Translations under genes and position numbers: made by a program
Assembly (NCBI GenBank): GCA_036733165.1
Contig: DAINBB010000011.1
Location: forward strand, 1 to 43,903
Source of the DNA: JAFGGT01 sp036733165
GTDB lineage: Archaea > Methanobacteriota_B > Thermococci > Methanofastidiosales > NM3
DNA: 43,903 nt
Direction of reading: 5' to 3'
In this document: positions 1 through 8,836 of the stretch, piece by piece
Layout: every line of letters starts with the position of its first letter
How positions within the stretch are numbered: the stretch's first letter is position 1
Notes under the pieces: model-generated
Told to the model about the DNA's origin: nothing
The model's input: the letters and a program-made list of their open reading frames with translations, nothing else
Database searches by the model: none

Positions 1-202
1 CGTCTCCGTGTTGGACAGGCTCCTTTATCTCGGCGGGAGGCTCGGTCGTTGGGGCCGCAGTAGTTGTAGGGGCTGTTGTGGTCGTTGGGGCGGCGGTCGT
101 GGTAGGGGCCGCGGTAGATGCGGTGTTGCCGTTATCTATGACGCATCCCGAGGAAGACACCAACAGGATGATAACTAATATGGCAACTGCCAATACCTTC
201 AA
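1..202 (-). CDS. Lipoprotein with Thr/Pro/Ala linker, N-terminal part only
   Basis: Partial gene running off the left edge; about 67 residues are visible. A hydrophobic signal segment ends in a lipobox (VSSSGC, Cys at residue 20), predicting a membrane-anchored lipoprotein. A low-complexity linker of repeated APTTTA units and a TTEPP end follow. The same architecture, linker and TTEPP end recur in the PQQ-propeller lipoprotein at 39499-41010, so the missing C-terminal domain may be of that type (inference). Start chosen at TTG 202, which has a GAGGTG ribosome site 6 bases upstream; an in-frame GTG at 211 is the alternative. The gene directly follows trxB, whose stop overlaps the ribosome site, so the two are probably co-transcribed and translationally coupled. 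Confidence 0.75.
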   Translation of the reverse strand, partial: MKVLAVAILVIILLVSSSGCVIDNGNTASTAAPTTTAAPTTTTAPTTTAAPTTEPPAEIKEPVQHGD

Positions 203-207
203 GATGT

Positions 208-1116
208 TCACCTCTTCCCTAGCAGTTTGGATATGTTCAATGCCGCCTTGCATCCATCGCCCACCGCTGTGGATATCTGTTTGTAGGGTGCATTGGTCAC
301 ATCGCCTACCGCATATACGCCTTCGATCGAGGTCTCCTGCTTGTCACCGACTTTGATGAATCCCTTCTTTGTCATCTCTATCCCCGTCCCTTCAAGGAAC
401 TTCGTGTTGGGCACCTTTCCTATGTTGACGAATATGCCCTCAGCCTCGATGACCTGTCTATTTCCCGTGGCCTTGTCCTCGATGATGACCCTCTCGAGCC
501 TGGCTCCTCCCTGGAGCTCCTTCACAACGCTGTTCGTGATGACCTTGACCCCGCTGTCCTTGATCCTCTCCAAAAACACCTCTTCCTTGGCCTTGAGATC
601 TTCAGAGGATGTCACGAGGACGACGTCCTTGGCTATCTCGTCGAGATATAAGGCCGAGGTTATGGCTGGGATCCCCAGGCCTGCGACCACGGTCTTCCTG
701 TCCTTGTAAAGTGGCCCGTCACACACGGTACAGTATACCACACCCTTCCCCCTGAACTCCTTCTCAGTCGGGATGCCGAGTTCCTTGTGCTTCAGTCCCA
801 TTGATAGTATGATGGTCTTTGTCTTGAACTCCTCGGTCCTCGTGTATACTGTCATGGTATCGAAATCTATCTTCTCTACCTCTGCCATCTTGATGTCTGC
901 CCCGACGTTCTCAAGCTGCTTTGCCATCCTCTGTCCCAGTTCGAAACCCTTTATCCCATCTGGAAATCCGGGATAGTTCTCCACCAGGTCCGCATATGAT
1001 GGATTGCCTCCGAGAAACTGTGATTCCAGCAGCAAGGTGTTAAGATTCGCGCGTACAGTGTAAAGGGCGGCGGTGATACCCCCAGGGCCACCGCCAACGA
1101 TTATGACATCATACAT
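208..1116 (-). CDS. trxB: Thioredoxin reductase-like flavoprotein, atypical pyridine-nucleotide site
   Basis: A 302-residue TrxB-family flavoprotein expected to reduce thioredoxin through FAD and a redox disulfide in the cytoplasm. Visible: N-terminal FAD dinucleotide fold (VGGGPGG, residues 7-13), active-site CTVC at 129-132 followed by DGP, and the C-terminal second FAD motif (GVYAVGD). The usual NADPH-fold GGGDSA is replaced by AGLGIPA (about 145-151), and the basic HRRD-type 2'-phosphate motif is missing. Family knowledge: the Thermoplasma acidophilum enzyme does not use NAD(P)H, and a Methanocaldococcus homologue uses reduced F420. An F420 or other donor is therefore plausible (inference). 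Leaderless ATG start 24 bases from a TATA box. Confidence 0.92.
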   Translation of the reverse strand: MYDVIIVGGGPGGITAALYTVRANLNTLLLESQFLGGNPSYADLVENYPGFPDGIKGFELGQRMAKQLENVGADIKMAEVEKIDFDTMTVYTRTEEFKTKTIILSMGLKHKELGIPTEKEFRGKGVVYCTVCDGPLYKDRKTVVAGLGIPAITSALYLDEIAKDVVLVTSSEDLKAKEEVFLERIKDSGVKVITNSVVKELQGGARLERVIIEDKATGNRQVIEAEGIFVNIGKVPNTKFLEGTGIEMTKKGFIKVGDKQETSIEGVYAVGDVTNAPYKQISTAVGDGCKAALNISKLLGKR

Positions 1117-1135
1117 ACAATTGTATAGAATTTAG

Positions 1136-1144
1136 CAATATAAA
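1136..1144 (-). promoter_or_regulatory. TATA box of trxB
   Basis: TTTATATTG on the minus strand, centred about 24 bases before the trxB ATG, as expected for a leaderless archaeal transcript. A 10-base palindrome TACAATTGTA lies between it and the start and could be an operator. Confidence 0.5.
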
Positions 1145-1189
1145 AAACATTATGGAAAACTGTGGACCAGTTGTCAACGTGATCCACCA

Positions 1190-4003
1190 TTACTCGATGT
1201 ATATTGCCACCCTTCCGGGTATGGCCAGGTCGCGCTTGTTCTCAGGGTCGCGCTCGTCGTCTATCATCACCCTTGCGCCGACCTCTCCAGCTATGAAACC
1301 GCTGGCCTCCGTGAGTATCCTCCTCTCGTCCACTCTTCTCATGAAAAGCCTATCTTTCATGACCGTGGACAGGAACTTGGCGACCTTTTTCCCGAGTTTT
1401 CTCATGTCCTCGTCCTTCATAAGGACCGGCATAGCCCTCTTTGCGTCCTGCACCTCGCTGGCAACTTCCACGACCTTCCATTTCCACTCTGGAGTGGTAT
1501 AGATGTATATGGTCTCTGGATTTTCTATCTTCGCGACCTTGAGTATCTCCTTGATGTCGTCTATCGCTTCCTTGATGTGCTCCTCTGAGCGTATCATCTC
1601 TTCGTCAGGTCCCTTCCATGGGGTGGGCCATTGCGCGACCGATATGAATCCATCCTTCCCTATGGCTTCCCATATCTCTTCCGCCAGATGGGGGCAGTAT
1701 GGCGTGAGAAGCTTGGTCTGGACCTCTATGAACATGTCGATCATGCCCCTGTTCGGCACTTCCGTCCTCTTGAGGTACCATTTCAATGTCCTCTGCATGT
1801 CGAAGTATCCTTTCTGTATGGCAGACCTGAACTCCATCCTCTCGAAATGGTCGCCTACATCCTTTAGAGTTTTAAGGACCGTCGATTCGAACCATCCGTC
1901 TATGTACTGCAGATCCTCCCTTCCCTTTCCGTAGTTCTCCGTTGCGAAGTTGTACCACGCAACCAGCTTGTCGCCCATGGTCTCGACGAAGTTGGTCTCC
2001 CAGTTGGGGTCGTCCACTCCTTCCCCGCTGTACATGAGGGCGAATCTGGTCACGTCGGCGCCGTATCTGTCATGGATGTCCTTGGTGACGAAGACGTTCC
2101 CCTTGGAGGAGCTCATCTTCTCCTTGTCGATCATCAGCCAGCCGTTGACCCCGAAGGCCCTTGGCCACATCTCCTTGGGGAATAACGCAACATGATTGAA
2201 AAGGCAGAATGTAAGGTGATTCTGTATGAGGTCCTTGCCCGATGACCTCAGGTCGAACGGATACCAGTACAGGAACTCATTTCTCATCCGCTCGATTATA
2301 TCTTTCCCTATCCCTGTCTCCCTGGACACTTCCCCTACTTCTCCCTTGCCAAGGAAGACATGGTCGAAAAGGACATCGCTTACCTTCTCTGGGTCTATGT
2401 CCTTGATAATGTGCGCAATTGTGTAATAGGCCATGTAGATCGTGGAGTCCGATAGCGATTCTATCATCCAGTTATCGTCCCAGGGGAGGTTCGTTCCGAG
2501 CCCCACCTTCCTGGTGCAGGCCCAGTTGTTGAGCCAGTCCACCACGTACTCGAACTGCTTCCTTATCATGTCCGGGAAGAATTCCATCATGTCCAGGGCC
2601 TCATGGGCGAGGTCTTTCCATCTCTGGTCGCCATAGGCGAGGAAGTACTGGTCCCTCACTATCTTGACACTGCAGTCCGAGAGGCATCTGCAGACCACCT
2701 TGCCCGAGGGCTCGTACATGGCGTTCGCCTCGCCTTTCTCGAGCATCATCTGCTTTATCTTGTCCTTTGCCTCTTCCACTGTCATTCCGGCATATTCACC
2801 ACAGTTCTTGTTCATGACGCCGGTGTAGAATCCTGATTTGTATATCTCCTTCTTGGCCTTTGTCAGCTTCTCCCTCTCATGCTGGTTCTTGATGCCCATC
2901 TTCTGGCATATCTCCACCGCCGGGCAGGCGCCCCATCCCTTGGACTCTATTATGGCTATTGGTTCCAGGCAGTCGACATCATTTAGGCACACCCCGTACA
3001 TCTGCCTCAGCCCCTCGTCGTTTTGAAGGTCGAATATCCCCATCCAGTCGTCTGGGGCGTCGGACGGCACGCTTGTCACTATCCCAGTCCCTTTGTTGGG
3101 GTCGCAGAACTTTGACGGAAGTATCGGGAGCCTTTTGCCTATGACTGGAGCTATGGCTGCATTCCCTATCATGTCCATTCCCTTGATATCTTCCAGGACC
3201 TCGACCTTCTTTTCCTGGTCGCAGAGCTTGTTGGCGCACTGTTTTGAGACCACCCAGACCTCATCGTCGACCTTCGCCCTGACGTATGACTCGTCCGGGT
3301 CCACCCATAGATTCGTCTGGCCATACACCGTCTCCGGTCTTAGGGTGGCAGCGATGATGTAGTCATTTCCATACCTGAACTTGAGGAGCGTGAACTCCTG
3401 GGGTATCTCCCCCTCCCCTTCAAGCCTGCTGTGGTCGCTTACTGCGTTCTGGCACTTCGGACACCAGATTACGGGATGGGCCCCCTTGACGACATAGCCG
3501 CCCTCCTTGAGTGTCCTGAACTGCCATGATATGAATTTGTCGTAATGCGGATTGAGCGATGTGGTGATGAACGAGCGTCTCCAGTCGATGGATGCGCCGA
3601 TGCCCTGGAGATGTTCCTTCGTCATTTTGGGGAAGAACTCGGTCCAATACTCGGGTTCGGCGAAGTTCGGGATAAGTCCTTCGTCCACACCCATCTTCTT
3701 GAGTATCGATGTCTGTTTCTCCTCTCCCTCGGCTATCCTCTTGGCGGCGTTCACGATGGGGCTCCCTGTACAATGGAATGCGAAGGGAAAGAGCACATTG
3801 TAGCCTTTCATCCTCTTGTATCTCGCCATCATCTCTCCCCTGAGATATGTGTAGAGCCTTCCTATATGCAGGAATCCGTTCATGTAGGGATAGGGTATGT
3901 TTAAGAAGTATTTCTCACGTTCATCGGGATTGGCCTCGAATAAGTGTTCATCTTCCCAACGTGACTGCCATTTTTGTTCAATTTTGGTAAAATCTAGAGC
4001 CAT
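1190..4003 (-). CDS. leuS: Leucyl-tRNA synthetase
   Basis: A 937-residue class I aminoacyl-tRNA synthetase that charges tRNA-Leu, of archaeal/eukaryotic type by length. The HIGH signature appears as HIGR (residues 46-49), preceded by the family segment YPYMNGFL. The CP1 editing insertion follows (TLRPETVYGQTN region), then the KMSSSKGN signature near residue 629, an anticodon-binding helical domain and a C-terminal extension. The ATG start has a GGTGGTC ribosome site immediately upstream. It stands alone, separated from trxB by about 70 bases. A tRNA-Leu(CAA) gene lies in this window at 35152-35287. Confidence 0.97.
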   Translation of the reverse strand: MALDFTKIEQKWQSRWEDEHLFEANPDEREKYFLNIPYPYMNGFLHIGRLYTYLRGEMMARYKRMKGYNVLFPFAFHCTGSPIVNAAKRIAEGEEKQTSILKKMGVDEGLIPNFAEPEYWTEFFPKMTKEHLQGIGASIDWRRSFITTSLNPHYDKFISWQFRTLKEGGYVVKGAHPVIWCPKCQNAVSDHSRLEGEGEIPQEFTLLKFRYGNDYIIAATLRPETVYGQTNLWVDPDESYVRAKVDDEVWVVSKQCANKLCDQEKKVEVLEDIKGMDMIGNAAIAPVIGKRLPILPSKFCDPNKGTGIVTSVPSDAPDDWMGIFDLQNDEGLRQMYGVCLNDVDCLEPIAIIESKGWGACPAVEICQKMGIKNQHEREKLTKAKKEIYKSGFYTGVMNKNCGEYAGMTVEEAKDKIKQMMLEKGEANAMYEPSGKVVCRCLSDCSVKIVRDQYFLAYGDQRWKDLAHEALDMMEFFPDMIRKQFEYVVDWLNNWACTRKVGLGTNLPWDDNWMIESLSDSTIYMAYYTIAHIIKDIDPEKVSDVLFDHVFLGKGEVGEVSRETGIGKDIIERMRNEFLYWYPFDLRSSGKDLIQNHLTFCLFNHVALFPKEMWPRAFGVNGWLMIDKEKMSSSKGNVFVTKDIHDRYGADVTRFALMYSGEGVDDPNWETNFVETMGDKLVAWYNFATENYGKGREDLQYIDGWFESTVLKTLKDVGDHFERMEFRSAIQKGYFDMQRTLKWYLKRTEVPNRGMIDMFIEVQTKLLTPYCPHLAEEIWEAIGKDGFISVAQWPTPWKGPDEEMIRSEEHIKEAIDDIKEILKVAKIENPETIYIYTTPEWKWKVVEVASEVQDAKRAMPVLMKDEDMRKLGKKVAKFLSTVMKDRLFMRRVDERRILTEASGFIAGEVGARVMIDDERDPENKRDLAIPGRVAIYIE

Positions 4004-4209
4004 CTGACCACCACAGTGTTTTTTTGAAGAATTAGCATTGGACAGTGTGTCAGTTTATTGATGTTATTGCAACAAAAAACATTCACCAGTAGTGTTACTC
4101 ATGTCCATTTGTATCAAAGATATGGAAAAGCATTTATAATAAATAATTTTCGGTCGAATGGACCCGGCCTTGATAAAAACAAGAGAAAAGAATGTGGAAT
4201 GTGAAGATA
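4004..4209. other. Intergenic: leuS leader and terminator of the DUF134 unit
   Basis: AT-rich, no convincing gene. On the minus strand, a T-rich tract (about 4178-4205) just after the DUF5320 stop looks like a terminator. A TATA-like TTTATTATAAATGC lies near 4132-4145 and could start leuS transcription with a leader of about 110 bases. The same stretch read on plus also resembles a TATA box (TTTATAATAAAT), so an antisense transcript is possible. Confidence 0.35.
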
Positions 4210-4404
4210 TCACTTCAGTTCTTCCAATCTTTTCTTGTACATCTGCAACTGGGCCTCAAGCCTTGATATGGTGTTCTCAAGGAATGTCTTCTCGTCCAGG
4301 CCGCGATAGTCCGCTGCCGAGGATCTGCAGATTCCTTTTCCGAGACCTCTACCAGAGCCCCTGGGCCCAGTGCCATTCGGTCCTGTACCGTCTCCTAATG
4401 GCAT
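4210..4404 (-). CDS. DUF5320-family small protein
   Basis: A 64-residue protein beginning with the characteristic MPLGDGTGPNGTGPRGSG segment of the DUF5320 family, then GRGLGKGICR and a C-terminal coiled coil (ENTISRLEAQLQMYKKRLEEL). Members commonly sit beside DUF134 regulators and iron-sulfur/NifX-like cluster-binding proteins in anaerobes; the biochemical role is unknown. Start chosen at ATG 4404, because the GAGGTGA that ends the upstream gene forms its ribosome site and the family begins here. It is translationally coupled to the DUF134 gene (4 bases between stop and start). Confidence 0.85.
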   Translation of the reverse strand: MPLGDGTGPNGTGPRGSGRGLGKGICRSSAADYRGLDEKTFLENTISRLEAQLQMYKKRLEELK

Positions 4405-4408
4405 GTTC

Positions 4409-4750
4409 TCACCTCTCTTCGTCAAGGATGTAATTGCCTTCCTCGATCTTGATTGCCTTTCCATGGATCAAGGCCTCCACGACCTTTCTTCTGGCCCTCT
4501 GCAGGTCCGTCCATAGCGTCTTTCTCGAGACGTGCATCTTGAAGGATGCATCATCCTGCGTGAGGCCGAGATAGTCCACGAGCCTCAGGGCCTCTACCTC
4601 GGCGACGCTCAGCACGACGCTTTCCCGATCGCCCTCTTCCACCCCTTCAGGGACGAAAAGGGATTTGGGCGGCACATGGGAGACCCACCTCCTTGACCCG
4701 CGTCTGCCCTTGAACCCGCCTCCTCGGCACCCTCTAGACTCAGGTGGCAT
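4409..4750 (-). CDS. DUF134 (UPF0251) helix-turn-helix protein
   Basis: A 113-residue predicted DNA-binding protein. The family core is visible: VVLSVAEVEALRLVDYLGL, then a sigma-70 region-4-like HTH (TQDDASFKMHVSRKTLWTDLQRARRKV), then a short tail (EALIHGKAIKIEEGNY). The N-terminus is Gly/Arg-rich with a Cys. In other genomes such genes accompany DUF5320 and cluster-binding proteins, matching the neighbour here. A TATA box (CCTTATAAAATA, 4784-4795) precedes the ATG by about 40 bases. Confidence 0.85.
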   Translation of the reverse strand: MPPESRGCRGGGFKGRRGSRRWVSHVPPKSLFVPEGVEEGDRESVVLSVAEVEALRLVDYLGLTQDDASFKMHVSRKTLWTDLQRARRKVVEALIHGKAIKIEEGNYILDEER

Positions 4751-4783
4751 GAAATCACATCCTTTAATTACGCTTATGAGAAA

Positions 4784-4795
4784 TATTTTATAAGG
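4784..4795 (-). promoter_or_regulatory. TATA box of the DUF134-DUF5320 unit
   Basis: CCTTATAAAATA on the minus strand, spaced for a start about 10-15 bases before the DUF134 ATG. The plus-strand gene tag starts at 4893, so 4751-4892 is a divergent promoter region. Confidence 0.5.
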
Positions 4796-4892
4796 TTTTC
4801 GGTAAAAATCAGCTACAATAGATTATTATTTACCCTATACTAACTAGAGAGGGGGGGCATGAAAAAAGAATGTGTCCCGGTTAGGTGCCCTT

Positions 4893-5465
4893 ATGAAGAA
4901 CAGATGTTGGAATGTGACCGAACAGGTGTATATCGATTATCACGACAAGGAATGGGGGGTGCCGGTGCACGATGACAGGCTGCTGTTCGAGTACTTTGTG
5001 CTGGAAGGCGCCCAGGCCGGGCTCAACTGGCTGACAATACTGCAAAGAAGGCAGGGCTACAGGAACGCCTTCGACAACTTCGACATATCCAAGGTGGCGA
5101 GCTATGGCGATGCGGACATGGAGCGGCTGCTCAATGATCCAGGGATCATACGCAACAGGAGAAAGGTGACATCTGCGATAAACAACGCAAGGCTCACGCT
5201 CGACGTCATCGGGGAATTTGGGAGCTTCGACAGATACATATGGCAGTTCGTCGGCAACGCGACCATAGACCACGGCTTCACGAAACTCGAGCAGATTCCC
5301 GCGTATACCGACGAGTCTGTCGAGATGAGCAAGGCCTTGAAGAAGAGGGGATTCGCGTTCGTCGGACCGACGATCTGCTATTCGTTCATGCAGGCGGTGG
5401 GCATGGTGAACGACCACCTCGTGTCATGCTTCAGGCATGACGAGGTCATGCGAACATTTTTTTAA
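4893..5465 (+). CDS. tag: DNA-3-methyladenine glycosylase I
   Basis: A 190-residue Tag-family base-excision repair enzyme that removes 3-methyladenine from alkylated DNA. The family start RCWNV is followed by YHDKEWGVP, LFEYFVLEGAQAGLNW, and the C-terminal segment GFAFVGPTICYSFMQAVGMVNDH, which includes part of the zinc-binding set. Start chosen at ATG 4893 with AGGTG five bases upstream; GTG 4872 is an in-frame alternative. A short overlapping out-of-frame ORF begins at ATG 4859 after a G-rich run and could be a leader, but this is weak. The gene is directly upstream of the flavoprotein gene. Confidence 0.93.
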   Translation: MKNRCWNVTEQVYIDYHDKEWGVPVHDDRLLFEYFVLEGAQAGLNWLTILQRRQGYRNAFDNFDISKVASYGDADMERLLNDPGIIRNRRKVTSAINNARLTLDVIGEFGSFDRYIWQFVGNATIDHGFTKLEQIPAYTDESVEMSKALKKRGFAFVGPTICYSFMQAVGMVNDHLVSCFRHDEVMRTFF

Positions 5466-5487
5466 CATCCTTCACTCTTTGAGTTTG

Positions 5488-6546
5488 ATGAAGATCGTTA
5501 CGGTCGGTGCCGGCCCGAGCGGCTTGCACGCCTCCCGGGCCCTTATGGAGAGGGGACATGAGGTCAAGATCCTCGAGGAGCATCTTGCAGTGGGGCAACC
5601 GGTCAATTGTGCGGGGCTTGTCGGCGGCAAGTTCGTCAAGAGCTTCGGCGATGAGCATGTGGTCAATCACATCAACGGGGCGCACATCCACCTGGGGGAT
5701 GACCAGTTCACCCTCTACAGGGACAAGGTGGCCTTTGTCCTGGACAGGTGCGCATTTGACCGCTCCCTCTCTGAAGGCATCGACATAGAGCTTGGCACCA
5801 GGGCCGAGTCGGTGCGGGGGACGCCCTCGGGCTACGAGGTGACGACCAACAGGGGGGTCTATGGGTGCGATGTCCTGATAGGTGCGGACGGCCCGAGCTC
5901 GATGGTCAGGAAAGGGTTATCCTTCAACTCCGACATAAGGCTTTATCCAGCCTATCAGGAGATTGTGGAGCATGAGGTCGAGGACGAGCACATGGTGCTC
6001 ATCGATGTCAGGAGGCCCTTTTTCTCCTGGATCATACCAGAGGGGAACGGAAACGCCCGTGTGGGCACCATTGGCAGCACCGACGGGCTCCTGTCTATAA
6101 AGAGGAAGTTCAATATAACAGGGCGCGCCCTCTCCACCATAAAGGCGCCGATCCCCATCGGAAGCGCTTCGCTCGTCAAGGGCATGGCCTTCCTTGTGGG
6201 CGATGCGGCGGCGCAGACCAAGCCCCTCACCGGAGGCGGGCTTTTCTATGGCATGCGGGCCTCGACGATGCTTGTCAGGGCCATAGAGGCAGGGGACCCG
6301 TCCCTCTATAAGGCGCTTTGGGACTCGAAATATGGCAAGGAGGTCAGCATCTCCCTGAGGGCCAGGAACGTCTATGAGAACATGTCCGACAAGGACCTCT
6401 CCATGGTCTTCAGGGTCTTATCGGAGAAAAAATCCCTTCTGGAGGAGTCCGCAGACTTTGAGAGGCATTCCAGCGCCCTGAAGCTGCTTATACGCAATCC
6501 GTCCCTGATCGGGGTCCTGGGGCGCAACATCAGGAACATCCTTTAG
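5488..6546 (+). CDS. Geranylgeranyl reductase family flavoprotein
   Basis: A 352-residue FAD-dependent oxidoreductase. Known members saturate the isoprenoid chains of archaeal membrane lipids or related prenyl groups. Visible: FAD fold VGAGPSGLHASRAL at the N-terminus, GADGPSSMVRK, the substrate-side motif RPFFSWIIPEG, and the second FAD motif GDAAAQTKPLTGGG. Length is slightly short for the digeranylgeranylglycerophospholipid reductase subgroup, so the exact substrate is open. The ATG lies 22 bases after the tag stop. The stop is TAG, with an in-frame TGA one codon later. It converges with rfcL, and the two ends overlap by 4 bases. Confidence 0.85.
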   Translation: MKIVTVGAGPSGLHASRALMERGHEVKILEEHLAVGQPVNCAGLVGGKFVKSFGDEHVVNHINGAHIHLGDDQFTLYRDKVAFVLDRCAFDRSLSEGIDIELGTRAESVRGTPSGYEVTTNRGVYGCDVLIGADGPSSMVRKGLSFNSDIRLYPAYQEIVEHEVEDEHMVLIDVRRPFFSWIIPEGNGNARVGTIGSTDGLLSIKRKFNITGRALSTIKAPIPIGSASLVKGMAFLVGDAAAQTKPLTGGGLFYGMRASTMLVRAIEAGDPSLYKALWDSKYGKEVSISLRARNVYENMSDKDLSMVFRVLSEKKSLLEESADFERHSSALKLLIRNPSLIGVLGRNIRNIL

Positions 6547-7868
6547 AAATGAAAGAGGGACGTCTGTTCCCCCTTGGCGTTCTTTGCCCTGGGCTTTCTC
6601 CTCTGTTTTGGCTCATCGGGCTCCCCTTCCTCTTTCCTTGCCTTTTCCCTCTTCTTCTCCATCTTCTCGATGGCCTTGAAGACGTTCCTTGCGTTCTCGG
6701 GACTGATGATCTCCAGCTCGTCCTGGTCAAGCTCGAAGTACCTGACCACGCTGATGGCCCCGTCGACCTCGTTGCAGGCGAGCTCCAGCAACGGGATGTA
6801 CGCCCTTGCGTCGTAGCTTGAGGAATGGGTCTTCTCGCCTATCTTCTTGAGCAGGCTCCCCGTGAGGTTCCTTTTGGCCTTGGTCCTGCCTAGATACCTG
6901 AAGTATGAAGGCGGCTCGTACCTTGCGAACGAGATGTCCTCCTTGCGGCATACAGAGACGCCTCCCGTCATGAGATCCATGGCGTAGGACCAGAACTTGT
7001 AGTACTGTCTCCTTCTCACCCTGCCGAGGAACACGTCCGCCCTTGAGAGGTAGTTGTATGCGCAAGGTATGTCGTTCGGATGGTAGACCTTCGGCATGTT
7101 CTCGTCTATCCAGAATATGATCTCGTCGGGGGGTTTGTCGACATCGAAGAACATCTCCCTGCTCTTGAGGCTCCTGAGCTTGAAGACCGCGCTGAGACCT
7201 TCGAAGACCGTCTTTTCCGAGTCCCTGGACGACAGCATCTGTATGTGTCCGTCGGTGATCTCCCCGCCCAGCGACTCCATGTCGTTTATGGACGCCCTTA
7301 GGTCGCCTCCAGACCTCTCGGCCACGGTGTCGAGCTGCGCGTCGGTGACGGCTATCCCCTCCTTGTCGGCTATCTGCCTGAGCCTGTTGCGGATACTGGC
7401 GGGCCTCAGGGCGTTGTAACGGATCATATCGACCTTGTTCCGCAGCGATGCGGGAAGCTTGTAGGGGTCGTTGGCTATCAGTATGATCGGGTTTTGGGTC
7501 TCGTCTATGATGTTGGCAAGCGTCCTCATCCCGCCCTGGTCGGACCTTCCCTTTATGTTGTCCACCTCGTCGACAAGTATTATCTTCCTGCTCGAGAAAA
7601 GTGCCTTCGAGCTCGCCGCGTTTCCCACGATCTTGGATATGGTCTCGGCATCCCTAACATCGGATGTGTTGAGCTCTATGAGGTCCAGATTCATCTCCTT
7701 TTTGAGGACATAGATGGATATGGTCTTTCCTATCCCGGACGGCCCGTGCACCAACAGGGCCTTTTTGGACCTGGGCCATGTGTTGATCCAGGCCACGATG
7801 TCCTTGAGGGGCTTGTTCTGCCCATGTATCTCGGAGAACCCCTTCGGGCGATAATCCTCATTGAACAT
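6543..7868 (-). CDS. rfcL: Replication factor C large subunit
   Basis: A 441-residue clamp-loader large subunit that, with RfcS, loads the PCNA clamp onto primed DNA. Visible: N-terminal YRPKGFSEIHGQ, Walker A GPSGIGKT, Walker B LVDEVDNI, sensor region and a helical C-terminal domain ending in a charged Lys/Arg/Glu tail. Start ATG 7868 lies 7 bases after the rfcS stop; this matches the family start and the rfcS end supplies context. Third gene of the blaI-like/rfcS/rfcL unit. Confidence 0.95.
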   Translation of the reverse strand: MFNEDYRPKGFSEIHGQNKPLKDIVAWINTWPRSKKALLVHGPSGIGKTISIYVLKKEMNLDLIELNTSDVRDAETISKIVGNAASSKALFSSRKIILVDEVDNIKGRSDQGGMRTLANIIDETQNPIILIANDPYKLPASLRNKVDMIRYNALRPASIRNRLRQIADKEGIAVTDAQLDTVAERSGGDLRASINDMESLGGEITDGHIQMLSSRDSEKTVFEGLSAVFKLRSLKSREMFFDVDKPPDEIIFWIDENMPKVYHPNDIPCAYNYLSRADVFLGRVRRRQYYKFWSYAMDLMTGGVSVCRKEDISFARYEPPSYFRYLGRTKAKRNLTGSLLKKIGEKTHSSSYDARAYIPLLELACNEVDGAISVVRYFELDQDELEIISPENARNVFKAIEKMEKKREKARKEEGEPDEPKQRRKPRAKNAKGEQTSLFHF

Positions 7869-7875
7869 AATATCC

Positions 7876-8823
7876 CTATCTCTTGGCAAGCCTTGCCAGT
7901 AGAGCTTCCAGCTGTATCCTTTCGTTCGAACCTTCCACAAGCCTGAACTCGTGCTCGCCTATCTTGTCCACAAGGTCGACCTTCTTGTCCTCCCCTATGT
8001 CCAGCTCGACTATCTGCTTGTGCATCTGGGTGATGATGTCCTCGCCGGAGAGGCCCTTTTCTATCAGCAGGCTGTCGAGGAGTTTCCTCGATTCCAGGAA
8101 GCCGCCTCCAAGCGCCGCCTGGACCATCTCCCTTATCTCCTCGGGCCTGGCCCTCGAGGACACCTGGTACACGATCTCCTCGTTGATCTCCTTCCCGAGG
8201 AACGCCGCAGCCTGCAGCGTGTTCTCAGCCTTTCTCATATCGCCGTCGGCGATGTATTTTATCGCCTCTATCCCGTCGTCCTTGAGGTTCAGCTCCTCGT
8301 TCTTGGCTATCATCCTGAGCTTTTCCTCGATCGCCTCGTTGGTAAGCGGTCCGAATCTGAATATTGCGCACCTGGACTGTATAGGTGGTATTATCTTTGA
8401 TGAATAGTTGCATGAGAGGATGAATCTGCATGTGGACGTGTATATCTCCATGGTCCTCCTCAGGGCGTTCTGGGCGTCTGGGGTAAGGGCGTCCGACTCG
8501 TCCAGGAAGATGATCTTGAAGTTCCCACCCATGGACATTGTCCTGGCGAAGTCCTTTATCCTCTCCCTGACGACATTTATGCCCCTCTCATCAGAGGCAT
8601 TGGTCTCCTGGAAGTTCTGGCGCCATGTGTCGCCGAACATCTCATTCGCCAGTGCCAGTGCGCTCGTGGTCTTGCCGACGCCGGCAGGGCCGGCGAACAG
8701 GAGATGGGGCATGTTCTTCCTCTCAACGTACGACTTCAGCCTCTCGACTATGTACGGCCTCCCAACTATCTCATCGAGCTTCTGTGGCCTGTATTTCTCT
8801 GTCCATGGTTTTTCAAAGTTCAT
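7876..8823 (-). CDS. rfcS: Replication factor C small subunit
   Basis: A 315-residue AAA+ clamp-loader subunit. Visible: WTEKYRPQKLDEIVG, Walker A GPAGVGKTT, Walker B FLDESDALT, the SRC arginine-finger motif (PPIQSRCAIFRF), and the C-terminal helical collar domain. ATG 8823 is chosen (EKPWTEKYRP start with a GGTGAG site); GTG 8835 is possible. No intein is present. It ends in TAG, with the next in-frame stop five codons later. It follows the BlaI-like gene by 13 bases and is followed by rfcL. Confidence 0.96.
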   Translation of the reverse strand: MNFEKPWTEKYRPQKLDEIVGRPYIVERLKSYVERKNMPHLLFAGPAGVGKTTSALALANEMFGDTWRQNFQETNASDERGINVVRERIKDFARTMSMGGNFKIIFLDESDALTPDAQNALRRTMEIYTSTCRFILSCNYSSKIIPPIQSRCAIFRFGPLTNEAIEEKLRMIAKNEELNLKDDGIEAIKYIADGDMRKAENTLQAAAFLGKEINEEIVYQVSSRARPEEIREMVQAALGGGFLESRKLLDSLLIEKGLSGEDIITQMHKQIVELDIGEDKKVDLVDKIGEHEFRLVEGSNERIQLEALLARLAKR

Positions 8824-8836
8824 ATCTCTCACCACG

